A stretch of 64,000 bases of DNA, from assembly GCA_011391085.1 (NCBI GenBank), contig JAABRD010000019.1, forward strand, positions 1 through 64,000. Reading direction: 5' to 3'. Shown here in pieces: positions 55,701 to 64,000 of the stretch. The notes beneath the pieces were generated by a model. It was not told the origin of the DNA. It worked only from the letters and a program-made list of their open reading frames with translations, and searched no databases. Numbering within the stretch: position 1 is the first letter of the stretch; the number at the start of each line of letters is the position of its first letter. The translations under genes were made by a program, and so were the position numbers. This DNA is from Thiotrichaceae bacterium. Lineage in GTDB: Bacteria > Pseudomonadota > Gammaproteobacteria > Beggiatoales > Beggiatoaceae.

Positions 55701-56244
55701 CTGACACCGACAATTTACTATCTTGCAACCTAATCTCCCCCATCTCCTCTGTCAAAAACCCAAACGCCGTCACCGGCGCCACCGTCAACAAACTATTACC
55801 TGGCGTCCGCGCCTCAAACCTCCCCCCATCTTGCAATCGCAAATAATCCGCCGTACTGACATGAAAACCGCCTTGCACATCCAACTTAGCATTCGGTCCA
55901 AACATAACGCCATACGGGTTCAGAAAATACATATCCGCATTAGGAATCGTTGACCGTAACGTGCCATCAATGCTAGACGGATTCCCGCCCGTGACGCGGC
56001 TGATGACATTTTGGACATTGGCGGGACCACTAAAGGTTGCACTTTCGTGACTTTGCAGATTGAAGTCACCAAAACTATGAAACAAATTGCCACCGTGTTG
56101 TTGGCCCAAGTCGGCGCCAATTTGATAATTGGGCCCAGCGAGGGCACCGCTTTTGCCAAGAGTGCCGTCTAGGATGATTTGGGCGTGGGCGGTGAAAGTG
56201 AGGCAAAGTAAGAGAGTCAAGAGGGGGAGTGGATAGCGTGGCAT
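52708..56244 (-). CDS. filamentous-haemagglutinin-like (two-partner secretion) exoprotein
   Basis: A 1178-aa protein with a signal peptide (YPLPLLTLLLCLTFTAHA) and a TPS domain: DGTLGKSGALAGPNYQIGAD, GNLFHSFGDFNLQ, SATFSGPANVQNVISRVTGG, SSIDGTLRS, NADMYFLNPYGVMFGPNAKL. The rest is a long series of beta-helix repeats alternating 'GNIEIEARQITL.DGA.ISS' and 'SGTI.I.ADTLTISGE' strands. It should be exported through an outer-membrane TpsB transporter and form a surface fibre; no tpsB gene is in the window. An AAGGAG site precedes the ATG. Located between CHAT and CHASE2 genes on the same strand, it is a candidate partner or substrate of the CHAT protease. Confidence 0.93.
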   Translation of the reverse strand: MPRYPLPLLTLLLCLTFTAHAQIILDGTLGKSGALAGPNYQIGADLGQQHGGNLFHSFGDFNLQSHESATFSGPANVQNVISRVTGGNPSSIDGTLRSTIPNADMYFLNPYGVMFGPNAKLDVQGGFHVSTADYLRLQDGGRFEARTPGNSLLTVAPVTAFGFLTEEMGEIRLQDSKLSVSEGRTLSLIGGNIHIDGEPPVYDAEGIPTYSSDLYQYGRINLASIASRGEITPTDVGLNLSAAAQGGQITVNNTRIASQDGGGIFIRGGRFEAANTVIGSLTHSDKNSGVVNIQVDNMTLTNGTSLSNFTTGVGRAGNIEIEAGQITLRDGTILSFTVGTGESGNIILKVAGTLILTGKTNDGNGSSIKSVGAEDNIGKRGNIEIKANQIELKDGARISTQSGGNISIKVVGSLNLSGEGKLGGSAIWIDLVENANNAAGRIEIEARQINLMDGALIDNSTPSKNDSGTIILKVGESLTISGISNKLGISSGISSDSLSEEINAGNAGRIEIESPQISLTNRANISSSTIGSGNAGSISIKADTLTIHGEKINDLTGIFSVSTSTQSNPGKAGEIKIEARQITLEKASIDASGNAEGGSIIIKGADTLTALESDIATATVAENSKQPGKIEIESRQITLAEGAKISGITRSKEGGNIVLQVADTLTVSGENTEGGDVSSIWSNGGHIRIEAGQIILKNGAQIDSSQSYGTGEIGSIVIKSGTLTLSGKNKKGDSSSILSHSTNTDTNAGKGGNIEIESHQINLMDEAQIASSTVTARNGGNITILADTLTISGGDKPAELNSGIYSNSVSKDANSQKGNGGNITIGAVQIVLTAGGGISSSTYSNGEAGTITIIADTLVASGESKSGYSSHISTNSEGAFGNGKSGDIKIGARQIILTDGAIISSSTRSSGAGGTIAIVSDTLTISGENQSSGQSSGVSAHTDNAGSENSAILCNSLGKDSNSGNAGKIEIQANTINITDNSRISTSAFNNATGGDITIITPNLLYLREGSISTLVEGNNSNGDGGNITIQTPVFVVLDGASIMSGAKGGSGGNININSKHFLASSGRFLANVKPGTNQSITMVSIDRRNFLDASSDNLEKSGKIRISTTPNNLGATLTILPATLQNYEIIKKHCTVEQLLDKEKRNSFVPTGRGGVSETPTDLRAGSVRDVMGEQLW

Positions 56245-56337
56245 AAGAGTCTCCTTTGGTTATGTGGTTTTGGACTGTGGATTAAGAGTCGTTTTGGTTA
56301 TTATAGTCAAGGCTGGGGAAAAGGGCAATTTTTTTCT

Positions 56338-56446
56338 CTCGTTCCCACGCAAAAGCAGGGGAATGCCGTGGGCAACGCAAAAGCGTTGCGGGAAAGGAAC
56401 GCTGGCGCGTCCAGACGGCATTCCCCTGCTTTTGCGTGGGAACAAG
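56338..56446. repeat. CTCGTTCCCACGC compound palindrome
   Basis: gttcccacgcaaaagcaggg ... ccctgcttttgcgtgggaac, with an inner GGCAACGCAAAAGCGTTGC palindrome. Same family as 46710-46826. The outer arms also hold a small AAAAGC stem. Confidence 0.82.
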
Positions 56447-56524
56447 AATCAAACTTGACAAATTAAACCAAATGGATTATAAAATAAATTCATCTAAGTT
56501 TTAACATTCATAAACGAGGTAACT

Positions 56525-56965
56525 ATGTCCCCAGCCATTGCTGAAGAATATCAACGAGACCTTTATACCTGGCTGATACACAATGCCCAATTACTAAGGC
56601 AAGGTCGATGGTCAGAAATAGATGCGGAAAATGTAGCGGAGGAATTAGACAGTATGGCGCGAAGTGAGAGACGAGAATTGGTCAGCCGGTTAGCGGTGTT
56701 ACTCGCGCATTTGTTAAAATGGGCTTACCAACCAGAGAAACGTTCACACAGTTGGAAATACACGATTGAAGAACAACGTCAACAGGTGTGGGAAGTGTTG
56801 GAAGACAGTCCTAGCCTCAAGTATCAACTGGAAGAGAAGTTTCTGCGGGCTTACCAATTGACAAAGATAATGGCAGCTAAGGAAACTGGGCTGGCCAAGA
56901 CTTATTTTCCTTCGAGTTGTCCCTTCTCGTTGGAACACACTTTGGATGAGAATTTTCATCCATGA
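56525..56965 (+). CDS. DUF29 family protein
   Basis: A 146-aa protein matching DUF29: YQRDLYTWLIHNAQLLRQGR, then DAENVAEELDSMARSERREL, LLAHLLKWAYQPEKRSHSW, and the C-terminal ETGLAKTYFPSSCPFSLEHT. The fold is helical; no function is established. DUF29 genes are widespread and multicopy in cyanobacteria and sulfur bacteria. It stands alone on the plus strand, interrupting the minus-strand FHA/CHASE2 block. An AACGAGGTAACT leader supplies a GAGG ribosome-binding site. Confidence 0.9.
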   Translation: MSPAIAEEYQRDLYTWLIHNAQLLRQGRWSEIDAENVAEELDSMARSERRELVSRLAVLLAHLLKWAYQPEKRSHSWKYTIEEQRQQVWEVLEDSPSLKYQLEEKFLRAYQLTKIMAAKETGLAKTYFPSSCPFSLEHTLDENFHP

Positions 56966-56971
56966 GGTGTC

Positions 56972-57060
56972 ATCAGAAACGGAGTTTCTTCCATGAACTC
57001 AGTTTCTCATTAAAAGGGGAACACAGAAACTGAGTTTCTGGAAGAAACTCCGTTTCTCAT
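56972..57060. repeat. GAAACTGAGTTTCT repeat cluster
   Basis: Four alternating GAAAC(T/G)GAGTTTC units between convergent genes (DUF29 and the 311-aa protein). A likely bidirectional terminator region. Confidence 0.8.
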
Positions 57061-57067
57061 CTCGGTC

Positions 57068-58003
57068 CTACCACTTCCCATGAGATGCTACCCATTTAGA
57101 AAATTTATCCTGACCCGTGGCAACCCATTGATAGGCTTCCAACCCCCAAGTCACTCGATTACTATGGTTTGGATGTAATAACCAGGCCACAAATAGCGTC
57201 TGTTTCTGTTCCTCCGTTAAAGCACTCTGCTTTAATTCTGGTGGCATGACAGGAAGTTGGGCCGACGCCACGATGGTGAAATGACCCGTGGCAACACATT
57301 GAGACTCACTCAACTTGGCTTTACAGTTGGATTCTGGGAGACTCTCTACCTGAACCCGGTAAGTTTGTCCCTCTGCAAAAGAATGCTTGTCCAACTGGAC
57401 TTGGCGAGTCATCACTTTGGCTTTTTCCAACATCGATGATTTTGATTCCCCTGAATACATTCGTACCCGATAAGGTGGTACTCCCCCTTCCCAGAGGATG
57501 TTCAAAGTACGGTCACCTTCAACCAAGCGGGCGCCGTCCGTTTGCAGAAATGGAATGACTAATGCCTGCAATGGTTCTTCTTTCGGACCGCGAATGCTGA
57601 CAGTACGTGTGGGTATTTCTCCTTCACCATAGAGTAAATAATTGATGCCTTGCTTCAAGGTATCCCAAAGATTTTCGGATAGCGTAGGAGGTTGCTTCAT
57701 TTCTGCAACGGGGTAGAAGAGTTTGTCCGCATTTAGGTGAACGATGTTGATTTCACCCAAACGCAAAGTCATTTCACAGGTACGGTTCTTGAGTTTCACT
57801 TCGTCATTGGCATACAAGCGCGTGAGAAATTTGATCTCTTCGGCGGATAATGGTTTACCTTGCCGGATAAGTTCATAGTCTGCCGATGTGCAAGTGAAAC
57901 TTTCGATATGTCCTGCGGGACCTGCCACCATGGATTCGGTAGCGGGTAGTGGGGTGGCACACAATAGAGAACCACAGATAGCAATAATTAGGGGACGTTG
58001 CAT
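57068..58003 (-). CDS. secreted protein of unknown function next to CHASE2
   Basis: A 311-aa protein with a signal peptide (MQRPLIIAICGSLLCATPLP, then ATES). The N-terminal half includes SFTCTSADYELIRQGKPLSA and DEVKLKNRTCEMTLRLGE; the middle has VSIRGPKEEPLQALVIPFLQ and ILWEGGVPPYRVRMYSG, a beta-sandwich-like segment; the C-terminus (VAWLLHPNHSNRVTWGLEAYQWV) is helical. I do not recognise the family. A gene in this position is expected to act with the CHASE2 sensor encoded 116 bases upstream on the same strand, and with the FHA-like protein downstream. Confidence 0.72.
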   Translation of the reverse strand: MQRPLIIAICGSLLCATPLPATESMVAGPAGHIESFTCTSADYELIRQGKPLSAEEIKFLTRLYANDEVKLKNRTCEMTLRLGEINIVHLNADKLFYPVAEMKQPPTLSENLWDTLKQGINYLLYGEGEIPTRTVSIRGPKEEPLQALVIPFLQTDGARLVEGDRTLNILWEGGVPPYRVRMYSGESKSSMLEKAKVMTRQVQLDKHSFAEGQTYRVQVESLPESNCKAKLSESQCVATGHFTIVASAQLPVMPPELKQSALTEEQKQTLFVAWLLHPNHSNRVTWGLEAYQWVATGQDKFSKWVASHGKW

Positions 58004-58038
58004 AGTTGATTCCTGAGGATAAAGATTCTTTTCAAGAT

Positions 58039-58080
58039 TTGTTCAAGATTTGACAACTTTTCCAAAGTTGTCAAATCTCA
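58039..58080. repeat. GATTTGACAACTTT palindrome
   Basis: gatttgacaacttttccaaagttgtcaaatct, with an extra ttcaagatttgttcaagattt prefix. Same family as 31294-31326 and 60690-60720. Confidence 0.75.
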
Positions 58081-58118
58081 CCGTAAATCATAGCCCTTCA
58101 CCATTCCATTGTCAACCG

Positions 58119-59492
58119 CTAATGGGAATGATGTTTGGCAAAGGGCGACTTTTCATACAGATAATGGAATATCACCGCCAGCGGAGGTATCGCAAAATCT
58201 AGCCAGCCACCGGTGGAGAATTGCCAGAGACTGAGAATAAATAAGAGACCAAAGGTAACCATCAGATAAATGAACATCTTGCCCAAAGACGTTCCAAAGA
58301 CGATGAAAAATAAACTGATGACGACAATCAGTATGGCTTCAACCAAGAGATTTAGCCATCCTACCACGTTCAATTCACCAGGCTGTAGTAAAGAGTGAAT
58401 CGAGTTGAGAATAATCAGTGCCCCTGGCATGATACCTACGGGTGTGGCATAGAGGTCGCGACTGTCGGCAAAACTGCCACCGATAAGTACCACACTGTCT
58501 TTGATGCGTCCTTCCTCTGGTGGTTGTTGATGGGTCGTAGCTTGGATAATGCTGTGGGCAGAAATGATTTCCAGCAAGGATTTGAATTGGGCCGGCGGAC
58601 AAGCTGATGCTGGACAAATGAGAGGGCGATTCTCTAAATGCCACGGCATTTTATAGACAATCCGTTGTTGCAAGCGAGTTTGGGTAGGACTGAGGTTTAA
58701 GTCACTTTGATTCTCACAAGAAGGAGGAGTGGCAGTGCTGGCAGTGTCGGAAGACGATGGCCTATATTGGTCTTGCAAACAAGCGAGGAGGTCCAACGGA
58801 GGTTGGTCAGGATTTTTGAGGAGTTTGGCCGCTAACAGTTGAATCGACGGCAAAAAATTGGGCTTTTGCAAATTTTGATGCCAAAGTTGCCAGTGACGAA
58901 TGTAATAATATTTCTCCAAATAAAACTCAGCAGTGGCCCAGAAAACGTGGTTAGACTTCTCTACGGTGGCTTCGAGAAAAGATGGACGTGCTTCCAATTG
59001 AGGAGTGGGTTGCCCCAGTTCATCAAGAAGAGGACGTAGGGAACGCACCAAAATAATAGGTGGACACAGGGGAGGAGGGGAGGAGGTGGACAAGGGTGAA
59101 CAGCGAGTAGAGTAATTTTCCAAATATGTCTGCAATTCTTTGTCGTCCGACTCAGGTAAGCGAGACTGACTCAAGTCTATATCGACAATCACTACTTGCG
59201 CCTGATTATTCACCGCAAATTGAATCAGCGTCAACAGGTGGTTTCTCGGCATGTATAAAGGCTCCCCCCAGGCTTGGTAGGTGCGTTCATCAATGTCTAA
59301 AAAGATATATGGGGTGGACGGCGTGGTGGGGGTTGGGAGATGGCCTTGATAAAGGGCTATCATCCAATCTATGGCAGTGTCCTCCAGTTCTTGCACCAGG
59401 TAAATATGCTTATGGTGCAACATAATTAGAAAGAGGGCAATGAACAGTCCGATTAGCAGACTTTTTAGAAAATGGCGATTTAGGTTAATCAT
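58119..59492 (-). CDS. CHASE2-domain membrane sensor protein
   Basis: A 457-aa protein. ATG 59492 is chosen: the 41 earlier codons include translated GTTCCCACGC repeat. One N-terminal TM (about 8-27, LLIGLFIALFLIMLHH), a large extracytoplasmic CHASE2 domain (about 28-350: YIFLDIDERTYQAWGEPLYM, VVIVDIDLS, DSVVLIGGSFADSRDLYATPVG, PGALIILNSIHSLL), and three C-terminal TM helices (about 365-440) ending in a short tail. There is no kinase or cyclase output domain, so it must signal through a partner. Domain composition matches CHASE2 proteins found with CHAT and FHA-like genes. Confidence 0.9.
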   Translation of the reverse strand: MINLNRHFLKSLLIGLFIALFLIMLHHKHIYLVQELEDTAIDWMIALYQGHLPTPTTPSTPYIFLDIDERTYQAWGEPLYMPRNHLLTLIQFAVNNQAQVVIVDIDLSQSRLPESDDKELQTYLENYSTRCSPLSTSSPPPLCPPIILVRSLRPLLDELGQPTPQLEARPSFLEATVEKSNHVFWATAEFYLEKYYYIRHWQLWHQNLQKPNFLPSIQLLAAKLLKNPDQPPLDLLACLQDQYRPSSSDTASTATPPSCENQSDLNLSPTQTRLQQRIVYKMPWHLENRPLICPASACPPAQFKSLLEIISAHSIIQATTHQQPPEEGRIKDSVVLIGGSFADSRDLYATPVGIMPGALIILNSIHSLLQPGELNVVGWLNLLVEAILIVVISLFFIVFGTSLGKMFIYLMVTFGLLFILSLWQFSTGGWLDFAIPPLAVIFHYLYEKSPFAKHHSH

Positions 59493-59514
59493 AAATCTGA
59501 GTTGAACGGTATTA

Positions 59515-59612
59515 GGCATTCCCACGCTGGCGCGTGGGAATGAGTTGGAAAATGAACGGGACGCAGGCGCATTCGCACGGCAGAGAAACCGAGTTTTGAA
59601 AAAACTCGGTTT
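59515..59612. repeat. GGCATTCCCACGC palindrome and GAAACCGAGTTTT repeat
   Basis: ggcattcccacgctggcgcgtgggaatg (59515-59542), a partial second unit, and gaaaccgagttttgaaaaaactcggtttc (59582-59612). A GCTTTGGACTCC half-repeat follows at about 59630-59650. These produce the false 5' extension of the CHASE2 frame. Confidence 0.78.
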
Positions 59613-59663
59613 CACGGCAACGAGAGAAAAAGCTTTGCTTTGGACTCCTGGGACTGGTTGGAC

Positions 59664-61225
<1,562 letters not shown>

Positions 61226-61272
61226 CCTATTTATACCTCCTGTTGGATAATGGATAATAAATAACAGAGACT

Positions 61273-61324
61273 GGACTAGAGGCTTTAGCCGGTGGTAGGG
61301 GCACGTTTCCGGCTAAAGCCTCCA
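61273..61324. repeat. GACTAGAGGCTTTAGCCGG inverted repeat
   Basis: gactagaggctttagccgg ... ccggctaaagcctccaatc around a short loop, between the helicase stop and the Uma2 start. Confidence 0.82.
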
Positions 61325-61345
61325 ATCCGGCCTTGGTTTTTGTCA

Positions 61346-64000
61346 TTATTCATTGTTTACTTGCACATCAATCGCGTTCTCCTCACACCGTACCTCATAC
61401 CTCTTCTCCGGTCTGGAATACACATTCACTTTTTGATGCGTGGTGATAAAACAGTTTTCATAAATGTAGTTGGACTTTTTAAACATCGCCCGTTCTATTT
61501 CCTCAGTCCTAAACCAGCGGCAATGTGACCGGATATTTTCCTCTCCTCTTAGAATATCTGTCAAGCGATTGAGTTGTTCTAACTCTTCTATTATATCAGG
61601 AACTATCAAAATGAGATAGTCTCTAGCCCGACTAATAGACACGTTTAAGATATTGAGTTTATTCAAAAAAATGTCGGGGCCAATGGCAGGCGGAGGATTC
61701 AGTAAGTTTACAATTATATCACATTCATCCCCTTGAAAACCATGAATCGTTCCTGTCATCACCTGCACCTGGGGAGACTCCACAGACATGGCATAAAAAA
61801 TTTTCTCTACCAAATTCGCTTGGGCCAAATATGGGCAAATCACGCCGATTTTCCAAGAGGTTGGATGTTGTTTCAGTATTTCTTTGGCTAAGTATAACGT
61901 CAACTCCACTGTGAAAATGGCCGAGTAAATTTGGTAAGCACTGCCTCCATCCAAACGTTGCGGTTTATAAATGCTATCAAATTTACTGACGGGAAACTTA
62001 ATCACGGTAATCTCCTTTAACTCCGCCCCGAACATCCGTAACTTCTTCTTTTCTGCCAAGGAACGTTGATGAGTCAATTGCCCCGCGTAGGTGAACTGAC
62101 TGAATAACTCCCCCAGCGGTGGCAGGCTTCGGTATTGAGTCATCAATTTGGTTATCGGAAACGAGTGGGGCACCGTTTGGGAACCGTGAAAGTCATTCAA
62201 GCCTACCAAGGTATAAATATTCTCCTCTTGCCACGAGTTGGCTATCACCAACGGTTGAATTTGAAAAGGGTCCCCAGAGACCACGAATTGACTGCGCGGT
62301 TGTTGATACAGCACATATACAATCGTCGCCAACGTTATCATGGAAGCCTCGTCAAACAGAATGATTTGCCAAGGCACCTGTTTGAGTTTTTGGCCCAGAA
62401 AACCGTCATAAATAAATCGTGCTATCGTCGTCACCACCACGCAAGTTGCAAGGGTGGTCAACTCAAATGACTTGTCTTTGAGGAAACCGTTTCTCTCAAT
62501 GTCACTGTCGCCTGTGATGCCAAAGCGAATTAACCATTTTCGCGACATCTCCTCTTCACCGGCATTTCTCATCTCCTCCCAAATTTTTCTGAATAACACA
62601 TCAGCGGCCTTGTTGGTTGGAGTTAATACTAATATTTTCAATGAGTTAGAAGATTTCAGCAGAGGCACAATTTTCTCTTTAGCCAAATAAGTTGTCTTCC
62701 CCGTGCCAGGTGGTCCAAACACAAACTCTATTTGACGAGGTAATAAGATTTGCAAATTGTCCTCCTCCCCCAAGGGCAGACGTCGAAAGGCTGATTTCAA
62801 GTGTTCCAAAATGAACGTAGGATTGCTAATGTCCAGAATCGCACTTTGAACTTTTGATAAATCAATGTCGGCTATTTCCGCCGGTGACTTGAGTCGTGCC
62901 CGCAGAGTAAATTCTTTGACATTCACGACTTCCACAAAAATGCTTTTCGTCTCTTTTTTTAAACATAATTGTAGAGACAAATCAGTCAGGTCTTCGATGC
63001 TACGTGGAATGTGTCGGGAAGGATATTTAAGAATCAGAATCCGGTCTGAAGTCGGATCCTTTTCCACCTTACCAAATTGAATGCTAATCTGTTTACCGCG
63101 ACTGGCGTTTTCGTAACTCAATAAATATTCTAATTCCAACAACGTATTAAACCACGCAAACGTATATTTAGGGAAGTGATTCACTTGGCGTTGTAAAACC
63201 TCCAAGTGACCTAATTCACCCAGTTGTTGTTCTAATTGCTTTTGTTGTCCTTCTAACCGCGCCCGTTGTTTAGCCACGGCATCGATTCGATTTTCGGGAA
63301 GCGTGGCAAGGGTTTCTGGCACCGGTGAAATCTTTCCATTGTGCAACGTATGCGTGAAAAAATTCTGAAATTGTTTAAACACTTCCGTAGGGTCTTGACC
63401 CAATTCCGTGGCCAATTTAAAAATCTCTTCCCCAAAGGCATACTTACTTTTCTGTTCTGAGGTGAAACCTATCAAGCGTTCCGTCGGTATTCCCAATTTG
63501 GCCAGCAACATTTTGGCTGCATAACTTTCTGTATCATACTCACAAGCCAAGTCAAAGACAACCATCTCACCAGATTTGCGACACTGACCTTGCTTATCAT
63601 ACAACCAGGACGTCTGTTTTAGCGTGGTTAAAAACTGCGCATCAAATCGGTGCGAACGGGTTTTGCGATAAAACCAAGTATATTGTCCTTGAAATAACTC
63701 CTGATTCGCCGGTTCCCGCATCAGGTTCAACAAAAAATTCCAAACCTGCTTCGATTTTTCTTTAGTCAAATGTGTCAAACAATGCGTTAACCCTTCCATC
63801 TCATAATCATAAGTCTGTTGTCTATCCTGCGCGTAATCACGAGTACAGCGACCTTGATGTATCTCGGCCCGTTGCACATTCGTCAACGTAGCTACCACTT
63901 TTAGACATCTTGGTGTAGTGGCCACCCCCAATTTGTGCAAAAATGTCGTCACCGAGTCCTTTCCAAATTCGTCATAACAGGTTTTATAAAAACTCGTTTC
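61346..64000 (-). CDS. superfamily 1 helicase (UPF1/DNA2-like), 5' end outside window
   Basis: The frame has a possible GTG start at 63952 but stays open to base 64000 (16 further codons, including ETSFYKTCYDEFGKDSV), so the gene most likely begins beyond the window. Of at least 884 aa visible, the C-terminal ~480 form an SF1 helicase: Walker A FGPPGTGKTTYL (about 422-433 from GTG), Walker B ILFDEAS, GDPFQIQP (motif III), LMTQYRS (IV), and the motif VI region NVSISRARDYLILIVP with GTIHGFQGDECDIIV (V). The N-terminal part has SWLYDKQGQCRKSGEMVVFD, which resembles a segment of sacsin/NOV-type ATPase proteins, and a coiled coil (about 220-250). It may be a DNA/RNA helicase of a defence or repair system; the missing upstream part would decide. 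Confidence 0.85.
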   Translation of the reverse strand, partial: ETSFYKTCYDEFGKDSVTTFLHKLGVATTPRCLKVVATLTNVQRAEIHQGRCTRDYAQDRQQTYDYEMEGLTHCLTHLTKEKSKQVWNFLLNLMREPANQELFQGQYTWFYRKTRSHRFDAQFLTTLKQTSWLYDKQGQCRKSGEMVVFDLACEYDTESYAAKMLLAKLGIPTERLIGFTSEQKSKYAFGEEIFKLATELGQDPTEVFKQFQNFFTHTLHNGKISPVPETLATLPENRIDAVAKQRARLEGQQKQLEQQLGELGHLEVLQRQVNHFPKYTFAWFNTLLELEYLLSYENASRGKQISIQFGKVEKDPTSDRILILKYPSRHIPRSIEDLTDLSLQLCLKKETKSIFVEVVNVKEFTLRARLKSPAEIADIDLSKVQSAILDISNPTFILEHLKSAFRRLPLGEEDNLQILLPRQIEFVFGPPGTGKTTYLAKEKIVPLLKSSNSLKILVLTPTNKAADVLFRKIWEEMRNAGEEEMSRKWLIRFGITGDSDIERNGFLKDKSFELTTLATCVVVTTIARFIYDGFLGQKLKQVPWQIILFDEASMITLATIVYVLYQQPRSQFVVSGDPFQIQPLVIANSWQEENIYTLVGLNDFHGSQTVPHSFPITKLMTQYRSLPPLGELFSQFTYAGQLTHQRSLAEKKKLRMFGAELKEITVIKFPVSKFDSIYKPQRLDGGSAYQIYSAIFTVELTLYLAKEILKQHPTSWKIGVICPYLAQANLVEKIFYAMSVESPQVQVMTGTIHGFQGDECDIIVNLLNPPPAIGPDIFLNKLNILNVSISRARDYLILIVPDIIEELEQLNRLTDILRGEENIRSHCRWFRTEEIERAMFKKSNYIYENCFITTHQKVNVYSRPEKRYEVRCEENAIDVQVNNE

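Overview
The window looks like a chromosomal segment of a large, repeat-rich gammaproteobacterium, most likely a Beggiatoa/Thioploca/Thiomargarita-type member of the Thiotrichales. This is inference from style, not a database result: multi-PAS hybrid kinases, an FHA-type adhesin with CHAT and CHASE2 proteins, paired AAA-ATPase/PD-(D/E)XK genes, many toxin-antitoxin genes, and dozens of short palindromic repeats in almost every gap. No rRNA, tRNA, CRISPR array or complete insertion sequence was seen. Layout, left to right. 0-5.4 kb is a toxin-antitoxin island: a duplicated antitoxin/PIN cassette whose two toxin copies have decayed in complementary ways, a VapBC-like pair, an MNT/HEPN pair and a RelE/HigA-like pair. 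5.4-7.5 kb holds a lipoprotein, a gene head overwritten by a MITE, and repeats. 7.5-14.1 kb is a signalling operon of a 1633-aa PAS/GAF hybrid kinase overlapping a REC-PAS-PAS-GGDEF protein. 14.2-26.7 kb holds two near-identical AAA-ATPase/PD-(D/E)XK genes flanking a phosphodiesterase-TPR-sulfotransferase gene and a very unusual ORF that joins a reverse transcriptase in frame to a large secreted repeat protein. 26.9-37.2 kb is mostly housekeeping: murJ, ribF, a dynamin-like GTPase, pbpC, rdgB, an Rpn-type nuclease and mnmE. 37.2-46.4 kb has a nuclease-like protein, a TonB-dependent receptor diverging from a Cache-HAMP-PAS hybrid kinase, and a GltD/DsrL-like Fe-S flavoprotein. 46.9-59.5 kb is a minus-strand accessory block: CHAT-TPR protease-like protein, an unknown gene pair, a DUF433/DUF5615 pair whose toxin gene is split by two MITEs, a YoeB module, a 1178-aa filamentous-haemagglutinin-like protein, a secreted unknown protein and a CHASE2 membrane sensor. 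59.6-64 kb holds hemB, a Uma2-family nuclease and a large SF1 helicase gene that runs off the right edge. Themes. Short palindromes have entered coding sequence in frame at least six times (kinase linker and reverse transcriptase) and have made false N-terminal extensions in front of ribF, hemB, the CHASE2 gene and a RelE-type toxin. A MITE family with TAGTAATATTCC-like ends and TA target duplications occurs at six or more places with at least two different interiors; removing two copies on paper restores a complete toxin gene. Two start regions carry simple-sequence tracts ((GACA)4 before the reverse transcriptase, C6-T-C5 before the first kinase) in which loss of one unit would put a well-placed ribosome-binding site and ATG in frame with the gene, so on/off switching, recent inactivation or sequencing error should each be considered.
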